Shown: positions 8,432 to 18,870, counted from the stretch's first letter. The stretch: 48,536 bases of DNA from an uncultured Clostridia bacterium (GCA_946187325.1 CAMHQC010000014.1:1-48536), one strand, 5' to 3'. Made by a program: numbers and translations. Notes: a model not told the origin generated them from the letters alone.

Positions 8432-9238
8432 TTATATTTTAAAAACCCTCTGAGCGTTTTTGTACATCAGGTCGTCGTACTGAGAGGGGGTTAGGATTTC
8501 TTTCAGCTCGTTAAAATACTCCTGATAAAGCGAGCGGTCGCCCGTGCGGTTATGGAGAAAGGTGTCCTTGCCGTCGATGGTGTTGTCCGAGCCGAACAGC
8601 ATTTTCTCAGAGCCGTATCGTTTAACCGCCTCAACCGTGGTTTTAACGGGAACCCAGGTCGTGTCGCCGTAGAGGTTCGGGAGCTTACCGAGTAAATCGA
8701 GCGCTTCGCTGTTGTCCGTGCCTAAGTCCATATGCACCATAACGAAGTCAATTTCGGGATGAGCCTTCGCCGCGTTGTAGAGGTGGATTGACCTCGCTTC
8801 TTCACAACCGCCCGTGTGAGATACTACGGGGAGTTTAAACTGTGCGGCCAGCTTGTATACAGGCTCGAGCTTTTTATTGTCGGGAGCCGTCCTCGAGTGA
8901 AACGGATGAAGCTTAAACCCGTAGATGTACTTTCGGTTTTCTTTAATAGTATTTATCATATACTCGTCGGGAAGTTCCGAGGCGATTTTTAGCCATATAA
9001 GCGCGCCGAGCTTGTCGGGATTACGCTTCACGACTTCTAACGTCTTATCGAGGACTTTGTTCTGGGATTTTTGCAGAAGCTTAGGAACTTTTCTGCCCTT
9101 ATGGTCGAACTCCGCGCACTCGATATTGCTTATAAGAGTAAAGTCAATATTATACTTTTTAATTGAATAGAGCAAATCCTTTTCGCTCATATTAAAATTT
9201 ATCATCCGCCCTATATGAGCGTGTGTGTCTATAATCAT
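8432..9238 (-). CDS. Amidohydrolase-family metal-dependent hydrolase
   Basis: A 268-residue protein of the amidohydrolase 2 family (TIM barrel). The metal-binding D-T-H-A-H-I-G motif is at residues 4-10. The middle contains GFKLHPFHS and VVSHTGGCEEA (metal ligand histidines), VMVHMDLG and, near the end, MLFGSDNTIDG, which supplies the catalytic aspartate. The closing YKNAQRVFKI is typical of the family. The substrate is not predictable from sequence. The gene starts at ATG 9238 with a weak, distant ribosome site, and stands alone downstream of the vanZ promoter on the other strand. Confidence 0.8.
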   Translation of the reverse strand: MIIDTHAHIGRMINFNMSEKDLLYSIKKYNIDFTLISNIECAEFDHKGRKVPKLLQKSQNKVLDKTLEVVKRNPDKLGALIWLKIASELPDEYMINTIKENRKYIYGFKLHPFHSRTAPDNKKLEPVYKLAAQFKLPVVSHTGGCEEARSIHLYNAAKAHPEIDFVMVHMDLGTDNSEALDLLGKLPNLYGDTTWVPVKTTVEAVKRYGSEKMLFGSDNTIDGKDTFLHNRTGDRSLYQEYFNELKEILTPSQYDDLMYKNAQRVFKI

Positions 9239-9340
9239 ATTAATCGCCGTAACCTTTCCGCCTGCAAAATGATATTAGGGTTTCCTTGCGCTTGCTGTAT
9301 AGATTATACATTTTAGGGAGCGTTTTATCAAGTATGTTGA

Positions 9341-9369
9341 TTGACATTAGGTGTGATAAAAGCTATAAT
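9341..9369 (+). promoter_or_regulatory. Consensus promoter of the vanZ operon
   Basis: TTGACA (9341-9346), a 17-base spacer and TATAAT (9364-9369): an exact sigma-A consensus, 30 bases before the first start codon. Confidence 0.8.
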
Positions 9370-9398
9370 ATTAGAAAATTTGGATTCGGATTGTTTAT

Positions 9399-9938
9399 AT
9401 GAATTTATTGATGCGATTTTATATTCAGCCGATGGATATGGTCTTTCTCGAGATGGCGTTAATGTTCACGGCTTGGACAGTGTTTATAACACTTCTCAAA
9501 GGAAAAGTTAAGAGATACACAGCGCTGTTTTTCGCGGCTGCGGCTTTAATCGGAATACTGCTCACAACTGTACTCAGACGGCAGTACCTCTCTAATTACG
9601 ATGTCAATTTTATACCGTTTTACACGTTCGTCGCGGCAAAAACTCAGCCCGAGCTGTATCGGACTATGGCTATGAATATATTTCTGTTTATGCCGCTCGG
9701 AATGAGTATGCCGTTCGCTCTCGGCGGTAAGGTTAAGCGCAGGGTTATTATAACCGTGCTTTCCGCCTTAGCGCTGTCGGTTGCGGTGGAGCTCGTCCAG
9801 CTTGCTTTATCGCGCGGAATGTGCGATATAGACGACGTTATCTGTAATACCTTAGGCGCGTTTTTGGGAAGCGTATCGTTTATTATAAGCAGCCGGATTT
9901 CTAAATTTATAGATAAACACAAAACGAATCGCGGGTGA
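9399..9938 (+). CDS. VanZ-family membrane protein
   Basis: A 179-residue integral membrane protein with about four to five hydrophobic segments (about residues 15-33, 42-60, 90-108, 115-135 and 145-165). The VanZ-like features are N-F-I-P-F-Y-T (68-74), the membrane segment MNIFLFMPLGMSMPF and the acidic E-L-V-Q-L plus C-D-I-D-D-V-I-C-N-T-L-G-A signature near the end. VanZ itself gives low-level teicoplanin resistance, but most family members are of unknown function. It is the first gene of a three-gene operon, 3 bases before the phosphoesterase gene. Confidence 0.88.
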   Translation: MNLLMRFYIQPMDMVFLEMALMFTAWTVFITLLKGKVKRYTALFFAAAALIGILLTTVLRRQYLSNYDVNFIPFYTFVAAKTQPELYRTMAMNIFLFMPLGMSMPFALGGKVKRRVIITVLSALALSVAVELVQLALSRGMCDIDDVICNTLGAFLGSVSFIISSRISKFIDKHKTNRG

Positions 9939-9941
9939 ATT

Positions 9942-10766
9942 ATGGCTAAAAAAGCGGTTCTGACTAATTATGAACTAAAGACCGATAAACCGGCTAAAAA
10001 GCTGAAAATTGCTCTTATAGCGGATTTGCACGAAAGGCGCTGGGATGATTTACTGCCTCTGATTAAACAGGCTCAGCCTGATATTATCATGATAGCGGGC
10101 GATACGTTCGAGCGTTACAGCGACGAGGTTCAGGATTTTTATATTGACGAACGCGATAAAAAGTTTAGGCCGTTAAGATGGCTGCTTTTCAATATCGCGT
10201 ACTATATAAACTCTCTCGCGATGATTATTTTTCAACGCCGAAACCGTCCCGACACCGAGCGGACGTATGATTTTATGCGTGAGATTTCCAAAATCGCTCC
10301 CGTGTATATGAGCGTTGGAAACCACGAGCAGAAGTTTTTAGACGAGGATTTAAAGCTGTTTAAGGAGCTGAATATTAAACTGCTCGACAACAGCGCCGAG
10401 AGCTTTAACTTCGGCGGTGAAGAAATTTTTATCGGCGGGCTTTCGACCTTTTATGACGAAAAGTTTTTGGATAGGTTTTCCGAGAATAACGGCTATAAAA
10501 TTCTACTCTGCCACCATCCGATATATTACGAGCGGTTCATTCGTGATAAGGATATCGACCTCGTTTTAGCGGGACATAATCACGGCGGACAGGTTCGATT
10601 CAGGAACAGAGGACTTTTATCGTCGGGGGAGGGATTTTTCCCTAAATACGATAAGGGAGTTTTCGAGGGTAGACTTGTAGTTTCGGCAGGCTGTTCGAAC
10701 ACAGTGGCTTTGCCGAGAATCAACAACCCGAGAGAAATTTTAATAATAGAAGCAGGTAAAAAATGA
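9942..10766 (+). CDS. Calcineurin-like metallophosphoesterase
   Basis: A 274-residue protein with all five metallophosphoesterase motifs in order: A-D-L-H (D28, H30), A-G-D-T-F, G-N-H-E, C-H-H-P and G-H-N-H-G. This is the YkuE/YaeI-like subfamily, which acts on periplasmic or membrane-bound substrates. Here a short hydrophobic stretch (WLLFNIAYYINSLAMIIF, ~80-97) lies between motifs, suggesting membrane association. Likely a phosphoesterase on a lipid- or envelope-linked substrate, in keeping with its vanZ neighbour. Its stop overlaps the next start by 4 bases. Confidence 0.88.
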   Translation: MAKKAVLTNYELKTDKPAKKLKIALIADLHERRWDDLLPLIKQAQPDIIMIAGDTFERYSDEVQDFYIDERDKKFRPLRWLLFNIAYYINSLAMIIFQRRNRPDTERTYDFMREISKIAPVYMSVGNHEQKFLDEDLKLFKELNIKLLDNSAESFNFGGEEIFIGGLSTFYDEKFLDRFSENNGYKILLCHHPIYYERFIRDKDIDLVLAGHNHGGQVRFRNRGLLSSGEGFFPKYDKGVFEGRLVVSAGCSNTVALPRINNPREILIIEAGKK

Positions 10767-11980
10767 CGGATAATATTAAAGCGCTTTTGCTCGATATCGT
10801 GAGTTATCGGCTGTTCGGCGCCGAAAAACCCGAAATAAATAACGCCGATATTGTAAAGCTTCTTAAAGAAGCCTACTCTCAGACGGTATACACTATGGTT
10901 TTTCCTTTTGTAGAGGAGGAGCTTAAATCTTTCGCGCCCGAAAAATTTGACGCTCTAAGCGAAAAGTATCTAGCTAAGCTCATTGTTAATACCGGTAACT
11001 TCCACGACCACGGCGAGCTCGACCGCGTAATGACCGAGAATAATATTCCTTACGCCGTTATAAAGGGTATCGCCTCGGCGTATTACTATCCCGACTCGAA
11101 TATGAGGGATATGGGAGACGTGGATTTTCTCGTAAAAGAGGAAGATTTCGAAAAGACCGAGGCTCTGGTTCAAAAGCTCGGCTATAAATACGACCACGGC
11201 GAAAGCGGCGACGTACACGTTGCGTATGAGCGCCCCGGGCTCAGTATTCTTGAAATTCACCGAAGCGTTAACGGTATCCCGAAAAACGCTAAGGGAGCGC
11301 TTATTAAAAATGAAATCGAAAAAGCTGTACCGACCTCGCGCAGAATCGAGTTCGCTTCGGCGAGCTGTAATATAGTCAGCGAGTATCTCCACGGCTTGAT
11401 TATGCTGCTGCATATGGTGTCCCATATGACCAAAGAGGGAATAGGACTGCGACATCTCTGCGACTGGGCGGTGTTCGTGAACAGCTTTACGGACGAGCGT
11501 TTCAGGGGGATTTTCGAAGCTAAGCTAAAGAGCTTCGGGCTTTGGAAATTCTGCTGTATAATTACAAAAACCTGTATCGAATATTTGAAGATAGACGAAA
11601 AGGACTTCGTAAACGAAGCTGAGATTGAAAGCGGTTTAACCGAAGCGGTGCTGGACGATATCCTCGACGGCGGTAACTTCGGCAAAAAGGATATGAACCG
11701 TTACCGCGAGATTAAGTATATCTCCGACCGCGGCGGTAATTCCGTGAGCGATAGGGGAATTATGGCTCAGTTGTTTTCTTCCCTTAACGAAAAGACAAAG
11801 TCGAATAAGCTCGTTAAGAAGAACAGGATTTTTTATCCTATAGGCTTGGCGGGCGAGAGCATTAAATACATAGGCTTAGTTGTTTCGGGCAAAAGAAAAA
11901 GCTCAGGCACTTCCGAAATGCTCAAGGAAGCGTCTAAGCGTAAAAATTTGTATAATGAACTTGGATTGTTTAAGAAATAA
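10763..11980 (+). CDS. Nucleotidyltransferase-family protein (NTP_transf_5-like)
   Basis: A 405-residue protein. The segment YAVIKGIASAYYYPDSNMR followed by D-M-G-D-V-D-F-L-V (residues ~95-125) is the nucleotidyltransferase signature of the uncharacterised NTP_transf_5 group. The G-x-x-x-x-Y-Y-Y-P and D-x-D acidic pair would bind metal and nucleotide. A later H-x-x-x-H (HLCDWAVF region) belongs to the helical C-terminal part. Relatives often sit in polysaccharide or cell-surface gene clusters. It is translationally coupled (ATGA overlap) to the phosphoesterase. Function unknown. Confidence 0.8.
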   Translation: MTDNIKALLLDIVSYRLFGAEKPEINNADIVKLLKEAYSQTVYTMVFPFVEEELKSFAPEKFDALSEKYLAKLIVNTGNFHDHGELDRVMTENNIPYAVIKGIASAYYYPDSNMRDMGDVDFLVKEEDFEKTEALVQKLGYKYDHGESGDVHVAYERPGLSILEIHRSVNGIPKNAKGALIKNEIEKAVPTSRRIEFASASCNIVSEYLHGLIMLLHMVSHMTKEGIGLRHLCDWAVFVNSFTDERFRGIFEAKLKSFGLWKFCCIITKTCIEYLKIDEKDFVNEAEIESGLTEAVLDDILDGGNFGKKDMNRYREIKYISDRGGNSVSDRGIMAQLFSSLNEKTKSNKLVKKNRIFYPIGLAGESIKYIGLVVSGKRKSSGTSEMLKEASKRKNLYNELGLFKK

Positions 11981-12042
11981 AAGGGCAAAGGGCAAAGGAT
12001 GTAGGATTTAGGATGTAGGGTGTAGGATTTAGTAGACAGTTT

Positions 12043-12095
12043 CCTTGAGATAGTAGGGAATGGGAGACTCCTCCAACGGAGGAGTCTCCTCAAGG
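12043..12095. repeat. Nested perfect inverted repeat (MITE- or terminator-like)
   Basis: GGAGACTCCTCC (12063-12074) and GGAGGAGTCTCC (12078-12089) form a perfect 12-bp stem with a 3-base loop. Outside them CCTTGAG (12043-12049) pairs with CTCAAGG (12089-12095). It is preceded at 11981-12035 by short tandem units (GGGCAAA; ATGTAGGATTTAGG) that resemble sequence at 33600-33620 and 33880-33905. No T-run follows, so a small dispersed repeat is as likely as a terminator. Confidence 0.55.
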
Positions 12096-12131
12096 AGAAG
12101 CCAAGTCAAAAATAACTTTTCTACAGTCAGG

Positions 12132-13622
12132 TTAATTAACATTCGTATTAATCGGGTAATCTACTTTTATCTTAACCCTGTATTTCTGAATAAGCGTAGC
12201 GTCTTTTACAGTAACAAGCTTGTCGCCGTCAATATCGGCGGCTTTTTTATTTACCGAATAGCCGTCGGAAATGTGTTTTTGTATAGCGGTTACGTCGAGT
12301 ATATTAACCTTTCCGTTTCCGTCGGCGTCGCCGAGCAGTATCTCGCCGTCGCCGAAGCTTACGTAGTCGAAAACTCTGAGAGAGGGGAGAGCCCTACCGT
12401 CCGCTGAGAAGAACGCCTGATTATCTACCGCCGAACCGCCGAAATATGTTCCCGCGTCGTCGGGGTCGAATTCATTAGAATAGCTCGAAGCCCATCCGCT
12501 TCCGAATTCTTCCCACAGCTTTTTATTATTTTCGAGCCTTTCCGAGTACGCTTTAACGCCGAGCCCCGTGGTATCTCCAACGGAAATCCACGCGCCTTCC
12601 CAGTAAAACACGCCCAAGCCTTTTCCGTTATCGACGTCGTTAACGGCGCTCATAACGGCTCGAAGCTCCTCCGCCTGTCCCTGATACGAAAAATCCCAAA
12701 GAAGATTTTCGCCTGTGCAATTGCTCCACCGCGACACTGTGTTCGCGTGACCGTCGGTATCGTCTAAGGTGTTCGCGTAGGAGGTCTCGGCAACCATAAC
12801 GTACTTGCCGTATTTTTCCGCCGCGTAGTTTAAAACCTCGGTGAGATTGCTCAGACTGCCGTGCCAGTACGGATAGTACGAGGTCGAGAAAACGTCGTAG
12901 TCGATTTTACAGTCGTTTAAATAATCGGCTAAGCTTTTTATATAATCGGTGTTTTCGGGGTTTGTAAAATGCGCGGCAATTTTAATATCCTTATTAAACT
13001 CCCGTACCGCCGAGCTTCCCGCCTTATAAATCTCAGCCATATTTTCCTTGGAATATTCGCCCGCTATACCGTTTGTGGTTTCGTTGCCGATTTGTACCAT
13101 AGCAACTTCTCCGCCCGCGGCTTTGATTTTTTCGAGCGAGCTTTTCGTAAAATGTTTAACCTTTTCCGTTTTTTGAGCGAGCGTTAAATCTGCCCAAGCC
13201 TTAGGAGCTTTCTGCTTAGACGGATCGGCCCAAAAGTCCGAGTAGTGAAAATCTATGAGCAGCTTCAGCTTGTACTTAGCCGCGCGCCCTGCGATTTTAA
13301 CGGCGGTGTCTATGTCGTTATTTCCGCCGCCGTAGCCGTTGCCGTCCTTATCGAAAGGATTATTCCACACCCTTATTCTGATACAGTTCACGCCGTTGTC
13401 CGAGAGTATCTTTAATAAATCCTCTTTCTCGTTATTGAAGTTCTTAAAGCTTACTCCCGAGTTCTCGAGCGAGATTACCGACGATATATCCATACCTTTT
13501 ATAAAATCAGGGTTCTTAAACTCTATTTTTTCGATATTAACTTTTTCACTACTCGCGAAAGCGGTAGTTGAGAATCCTAATACTATAGTTAATGATATTA
13601 AAATTGCGATAAGTTTTTTCAT
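12132..13622 (-). CDS. Secreted GH53 endo-beta-1,4-galactanase with C-terminal dockerin
   Basis: A 496-residue secreted enzyme. The signal peptide is residues 1-23. The GH53 (clan A TIM-barrel) catalytic domain spans ~38-400, with acid/base Glu181 in Q-I-G-N-E-T-T-N-G and nucleophile Glu279 in M-V-A-E-T-S-Y. The opening F-I-K-G-M-D-I-S-S and the R-I-R-V-W-N-N-P strand are also characteristic. Residues ~429-488 form a type I dockerin with two calcium-loop repeats (GDADGNGKVNILDVTAIQKH and DIDGDKLVTVKDATLIQKY). It would cut beta-1,4-galactan side chains of pectin and attach to a cohesin scaffold. The ribosome site is GAGGTAAG just before ATG 13622. No other galactan genes adjoin it. Confidence 0.93.
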   Translation of the reverse strand: MKKLIAILISLTIVLGFSTTAFASSEKVNIEKIEFKNPDFIKGMDISSVISLENSGVSFKNFNNEKEDLLKILSDNGVNCIRIRVWNNPFDKDGNGYGGGNNDIDTAVKIAGRAAKYKLKLLIDFHYSDFWADPSKQKAPKAWADLTLAQKTEKVKHFTKSSLEKIKAAGGEVAMVQIGNETTNGIAGEYSKENMAEIYKAGSSAVREFNKDIKIAAHFTNPENTDYIKSLADYLNDCKIDYDVFSTSYYPYWHGSLSNLTEVLNYAAEKYGKYVMVAETSYANTLDDTDGHANTVSRWSNCTGENLLWDFSYQGQAEELRAVMSAVNDVDNGKGLGVFYWEGAWISVGDTTGLGVKAYSERLENNKKLWEEFGSGWASSYSNEFDPDDAGTYFGGSAVDNQAFFSADGRALPSLRVFDYVSFGDGEILLGDADGNGKVNILDVTAIQKHISDGYSVNKKAADIDGDKLVTVKDATLIQKYRVKIKVDYPINTNVN

Positions 13623-13760
13623 TTCTTACCTCTTGAGGAACTATTTTGTTACATTATAACACATTTTTAAATATTTTGGACTTATTTTTTAAAAATTGTT
13701 GAGTTTTTTCTGTGCGTAATGTATAATAAAATCAACATTTATGTAAATGAGGTGTTAACT

Positions 13761-16544
13761 ATGAAAACTTACAAGAAAGCCTTATGCGGACTTTTATCCG
13801 TATTAATGGTTTTAAGCGTGTTTATAGCTGTGCCCGCGGGCGCTTCGGCTAAAGAAACCGCTAAAACCGAGGCGTCGGCTTCTCCCGACGAGGTTCAATC
13901 TCCCATTAAGAGCATTGAGGTCGACGACGTAACTCTCACCGAGGGTTTAGACGCTGACGGCGGTTATAAAATAATAGACGGTGTTACGTATTATTACACT
14001 AAGTACGACCCCGTTCCTAACTTCAGATTTAAGCTTCAGGACGGAAAAGTTGTAGAGAGTGACGGCGACGGTTGGATTTATTACAACGGTGTTTATGATG
14101 TAATAGATATAGAAACCGACCAGAGTATCGACAACGTATGGCGCGAGGGCGAATATACCGCCAAAGCTTCAATCGGCGGCTTTACCGCTGAGTTCAACGT
14201 AACCCTTAAAGAAAACCCGGTTAAAGACGTGAAGTTCTATGATGTTGATGTTTTTGAGGGAATTGACTGCTTTAAAGATCAAGCCTATGTGGACGACGGC
14301 GCGGTTGACTGGGATCGTTATGAATATACTCCGGTATATACCGTTACTTTCAAAGACGGTACTACTATGAACAGCGACAAAAAAGGCCGCGTTTATGAGC
14401 ACGGCGAGCAATCTTACAACGGTCCTTATATAACGGATCTCCAGTCCTTTGATAATCAGTGGGGAAAAGGCGCTCATAAGGTAAAGGGCTTAATGTTCGG
14501 TATTGAAAAGGAGTTTAACATTAACGTTAAGGATAACCCGATTAAAGATATCGAAATCCCCGATGTTACCTTGTATGAGGGCATTGAGGTAGACGATTCC
14601 GACGACTATAACCGTTTTTATTATTTTCCCGACTATAAAGTTACCCTAAACGACGGTACTGTTATTGAAAGCGATGAGGATAACTATGTTGAGATTAACG
14701 GGTGTTTTAAGTCTCCCGAATATTCAGACGATCAGAGCGAGGATAATGTTTGGACTGTCGGTAAACATACCGCTGTATTGAACCTCTGCGGATTCGAAAA
14801 GAAATTCAACATTGAGGTCAAGGCCAACCCCGTTAAAAAGGTTGAGGCAGAGGACATAGAGATAATCAAGGGCACTAACCTTGACGACGCTTATTACTAC
14901 GGCGATGAAGATGATGAAAAAATCGCGTGGGCAAGATATATCTACAACGGCAAATATAAAGTTACCTTAAACGACGGCACTGTTTTAGAGAGCGACGGTG
15001 ACGGAGAGGTTGAGTTTAACGGCAAAGATCACCGTATGAGCTTTGAGGATGACCAAACCTATAAGTCGCAGTGGGGCTTAGGTACTCACGCCGTTAAGGG
15101 TACGATTTTCGGAAAAACTACCGGCTTTAATGTTAAAATCGTTGAAACTCCCGTTAAGAGCGTTGAGGTTCTTGACGCGCCGGTTTCTATGATTGAAGGA
15201 CAGAACGGCGAGTGGATTGACGATGACGACTATTATTTCCAGTACAACGTCTCAGTCCCCGCGCTTAAGGTTACATTTAAGGACGGCACGACTGTTTATA
15301 CTAACGAGGGCGATAAGGTTATAGATTATAAAGACCTCTCCTACGAAATTATAGTTTCCACATACCAGAGTAAAAAGCACTGGAAACCCGGAAATACTTA
15401 TTCCGCCGATTTAAATGTAATGGGCTTCGATACTAAATTCGATGTTAAGATTTTAGATACTCCCGTTAAGGAGATTAGTGTTAAACAGCTCGATCTCGTT
15501 GAAAACTACAATATGGAAGAGGGTTTGGATAAGTACGACCGCGATTATAAGTACTATGTAATAAACCCCGAGGAGCTCGAGTACACCGTTACCTTTAAGG
15601 ACGATACTACCGTCGAAAGTAAGGACGGAAAAATCGTCTACGAAGGACAGGAGTATTCTCTCGATGTCGAAACCGACCAGGATTCCTACGTAGTATGGGA
15701 GAGCGGTTACCATTATACATTTAAAGTATCTATGCTTGGATACACCACCGAAGCTCCCGTATATATTGATCCTGTACCCGTTAAAAAGATTGAGGTAGAG
15801 GATTTAACCGTAACCGAGGAAACGGGCGGAGAGTGGCAGGACGCTTCCGAAGAAGGCGCGGGCTACTACCGCTACGACGTAAGCGTACCTTATAAGGTTA
15901 CCTTTAACAACGGAAGAGTCGCTTCTTCCGATAAAGACGGAGCCGTTGTGTACAACGGTAAGACTTACTATGCTGAGTTTGTAAGCGATCAGGGCTACGG
16001 AAGCCCTTGGGGCTTAGGCGAGCACAGCGCGTCTATTTCTATCCTCGGCGCTTCTAAGGATTATAAGGTTACCGTTAAACCCGTAGAGCCTGTTTACGAA
16101 ACAGAGCTCAAGGTTACTCCCGTGAAGAAGACGCTATACGTAAAGGGAAGCTTTAAGCTTAAAGCCGACGTTAAAAACGGCGTAGGCGCTACGACTTTTA
16201 AGAGCAGCAATACTAAGGTTGCTAGGGTAAGTAAGAACGGTAAAGTTACCGCCTTAAAGAAAGGCACGGCGACAATCACCGTTACGAACAACGGCGTTTC
16301 CAAGGTGTGCAAGGTTACCGTTAAGAATCCCAAGCTCAAGGTTTCCAAGAAAACTCTTAAAAAGGGCAAGAGCTTCAAGCTTAAAATTGTCGGCAAAATC
16401 GGCAAGGCTAAGTTTAAGTCCGGCAACAAAAAAGTAGCTTCCGTTTCCAAGAACGGTAAAATCAAAGCTAAGAAAAAGGGTAGGGCTACTATCACCGTTA
16501 CAGCTAACGGAGTTAAACTCAAGTTTAAAGTTAAAGTAAAATAA
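13761..16544 (+). CDS. Secreted protein with seven ~110-residue repeats and two Ig-like domains
   Basis: A 927-residue secreted surface protein. I start at ATG 13761 because GAGGTG (13749-13754) precedes it; an in-frame ATG at 13719 has none. A signal peptide ends at residue ~29 (GASAKE). Seven repeats of about 105-115 residues follow, each opening with a V/I-K-x-(I/V)-E/K motif (VKSIEVDDVTL, VKDVKFYDVDVFEG, IKDIEIPDVTLYEG, VKKVEAEDIEIIKG and so on). Each also contains YKVTFxDGTxVESD, a YNG turn, DQS...W..G.H and a closing FNVxVK strand, suggesting a beta-sandwich. Two Big_2-like domains (YKVTPVKKTLYVKG; KVSKKTLKKG) and a lysine-rich end close the chain. No enzyme motif or anchor is present. 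Likely an adhesin, wall or scaffold-like protein. Confidence 0.8.
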   Translation: MKTYKKALCGLLSVLMVLSVFIAVPAGASAKETAKTEASASPDEVQSPIKSIEVDDVTLTEGLDADGGYKIIDGVTYYYTKYDPVPNFRFKLQDGKVVESDGDGWIYYNGVYDVIDIETDQSIDNVWREGEYTAKASIGGFTAEFNVTLKENPVKDVKFYDVDVFEGIDCFKDQAYVDDGAVDWDRYEYTPVYTVTFKDGTTMNSDKKGRVYEHGEQSYNGPYITDLQSFDNQWGKGAHKVKGLMFGIEKEFNINVKDNPIKDIEIPDVTLYEGIEVDDSDDYNRFYYFPDYKVTLNDGTVIESDEDNYVEINGCFKSPEYSDDQSEDNVWTVGKHTAVLNLCGFEKKFNIEVKANPVKKVEAEDIEIIKGTNLDDAYYYGDEDDEKIAWARYIYNGKYKVTLNDGTVLESDGDGEVEFNGKDHRMSFEDDQTYKSQWGLGTHAVKGTIFGKTTGFNVKIVETPVKSVEVLDAPVSMIEGQNGEWIDDDDYYFQYNVSVPALKVTFKDGTTVYTNEGDKVIDYKDLSYEIIVSTYQSKKHWKPGNTYSADLNVMGFDTKFDVKILDTPVKEISVKQLDLVENYNMEEGLDKYDRDYKYYVINPEELEYTVTFKDDTTVESKDGKIVYEGQEYSLDVETDQDSYVVWESGYHYTFKVSMLGYTTEAPVYIDPVPVKKIEVEDLTVTEETGGEWQDASEEGAGYYRYDVSVPYKVTFNNGRVASSDKDGAVVYNGKTYYAEFVSDQGYGSPWGLGEHSASISILGASKDYKVTVKPVEPVYETELKVTPVKKTLYVKGSFKLKADVKNGVGATTFKSSNTKVARVSKNGKVTALKKGTATITVTNNGVSKVCKVTVKNPKLKVSKKTLKKGKSFKLKIVGKIGKAKFKSGNKKVASVSKNGKIKAKKKGRATITVTANGVKLKFKVKVK

Positions 16545-16551
16545 TAAAGTA

Positions 16552-16575
16552 AAGGAGCTTCGGTTGAAGCTCCTT
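16552..16575. terminator. Hairpin terminator
   Basis: AAGGAGCTT (16552-16560) and AAGCTCCTT (16567-16575) form a perfect 9-bp stem, extended by G-T-A/T-A-C, followed by T-rich sequence. It lies just after the repeat protein and before a convergent ParE remnant. Confidence 0.7.
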
Positions 16576-16577
16576 AC

Positions 16578-16856
16578 TTATTTGTATTCTGTTAACGCGT
16601 TAAGCTGGTCGCGTTTTGCGTAAATTATATTAAGTATATACACCCGCTTGTTATCATTATCAACACGGTAGTAGATATAAAAGTTTTTATAAATTTTACG
16701 TCTTACTCCGCGTGAGCGCCACGGTTCGTCGTCAATTACGTTAATAGCAGCGGGAAAAGTTTCGAGCTTTTCGATTTCTTGTCTTATACCGCGGATGTAT
16801 TTTAACGCGGTGTCAGGCGCTTCGAGTGTATTTGCAAGTAAGTTAACAAAAACCAC
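16578..16856 (-). pseudogene. N-terminally shortened ParE/RelE-family toxin, orphan
   Basis: 92 codons from GTG 16856. The body (APDTALKYIRGIRQEIEKL, FPAAINVIDDEPWRSRGVR, KNFYIYYRVDN, VYILNIIYAKRD) is clearly ParE/RelE toxin, but the usual first ~20 residues (a strand and the start of helix 1) are missing. A TGA stands directly upstream in frame, only a poor ribosome site is present and no antitoxin gene adjoins it. I infer a decayed toxin-antitoxin remnant, though a short active form cannot be excluded. Confidence 0.65.
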
Positions 16857-16915
16857 TCAAAATACACCCTGAAAATTGATAAATATATAAAATTTTGAAT
16901 TTTTTATAAAAAAAC

Positions 16916-16947
16916 TTGCAATTTTGGTATCGCTATGTTATTATAAT
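16916..16947 (+). promoter_or_regulatory. Promoter of gdhA
   Basis: TTGCAA (16916-16921), a 17-base spacer, TATTAT (16939-16944), with an overlapping TATAAT at 16942-16947 at a 20-base spacing. The gdhA start is about 53 bases downstream. Confidence 0.65.
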
Positions 16948-16972
16948 GAAGTATTAAAAAGATATTTATTAA

Positions 16973-18346
<1,374 letters not shown>

Positions 18347-18362
18347 TTAATAAATTATCGAT

Positions 18363-18388
18363 AAAAGGCTTGCTTCGGCAGGCCTTTT
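18363..18388 (+). terminator. Terminator of gdhA (intact reference copy of the split glutamine synthetase terminator)
   Basis: AAAAGGCTTGC, a TTCG tetraloop and GCAGGCCTTTT form an 11-bp stem with one G-T wobble, preceded by ATCGAT. The same sequence occurs as two separated halves at 31370-31391 and 18951-18968, the target of the mobile element. Confidence 0.9.
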
Positions 18389-18411
18389 GTAGTTGATAGT
18401 AGTAATAACAC

Positions 18412-18440
18412 TTGCAAAAAAACATATTATGTAATATAAT
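18412..18440 (+). promoter_or_regulatory. Promoter of the ybjQ-family gene
   Basis: TTGCAA (18412-18417), a 17-base spacer and TATAAT (18435-18440), 33 bases before the start codon. Confidence 0.75.
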
Positions 18441-18472
18441 AATTTTATCATTTATATATAGGAGGTAAAAAA

Positions 18473-18784
18473 ATGGTAGTAGTAACGACAGATACAATTT
18501 CAGGTAAGAATTTACAGACTTTAGGTCTTGTGTCGGGTAACACAGTAAGAGCTAAGAACGCTTTTAAGGACATCGGCGCGGGCTTGAAAAACCTCGTTGG
18601 CGGAGAAATCGGTTCTTATACTAAGATGCTCAACGAATCCCGCGATATCGCTATCCAGAGAATGATTGAGCAGGCTCAGAGTATGGGCGCTGACGCTATC
18701 GTTGCCGTAAGATTCTCGACTTCTTCCGTTATGGAAGGCGCCGCTGAGATTATGGTAGCGGGCACAGCTGTAAAATTCGCGTAA
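18473..18784 (+). CDS. YbjQ/UPF0145-family protein
   Basis: A 103-residue protein matching the YbjQ (heavy-metal-binding domain, UPF0145) family along its whole length: VTTDTISGKNLQTLGLVSGN, the central KNLVGGEIGSYTKML, R-x-x-A-I-x-R-M, and the closing A-D-A-I-V-A-V-R-F-S-T-S. Family members form pentameric rings; the cellular role is unknown and metal binding is not established. Strong AGGAGG ribosome site before ATG 18473. Before the element inserted, this was the convergent neighbour of glutamine synthetase. Confidence 0.9.
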   Translation: MVVVTTDTISGKNLQTLGLVSGNTVRAKNAFKDIGAGLKNLVGGEIGSYTKMLNESRDIAIQRMIEQAQSMGADAIVAVRFSTSSVMEGAAEIMVAGTAVKFA

Positions 18785-18812
18785 AACCAGGCAACAGGTT
18801 ACAGTTAACAGT

Positions 18813-18845
18813 AAAGCAGGAAACTCAGGTTTCCTGCTTTTTTGT
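18813..18845 (+). terminator. Terminator of the ybjQ-family gene
   Basis: AAAGCAGGAAAC (18813-18824) and GTTTCCTGCTTT (18829-18840) form a perfect 12-bp stem with a 4-base loop and a T-run. Confidence 0.9.
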
Positions 18846-18870
18846 GTTCAGGACAAAGGATATGGAGTGT

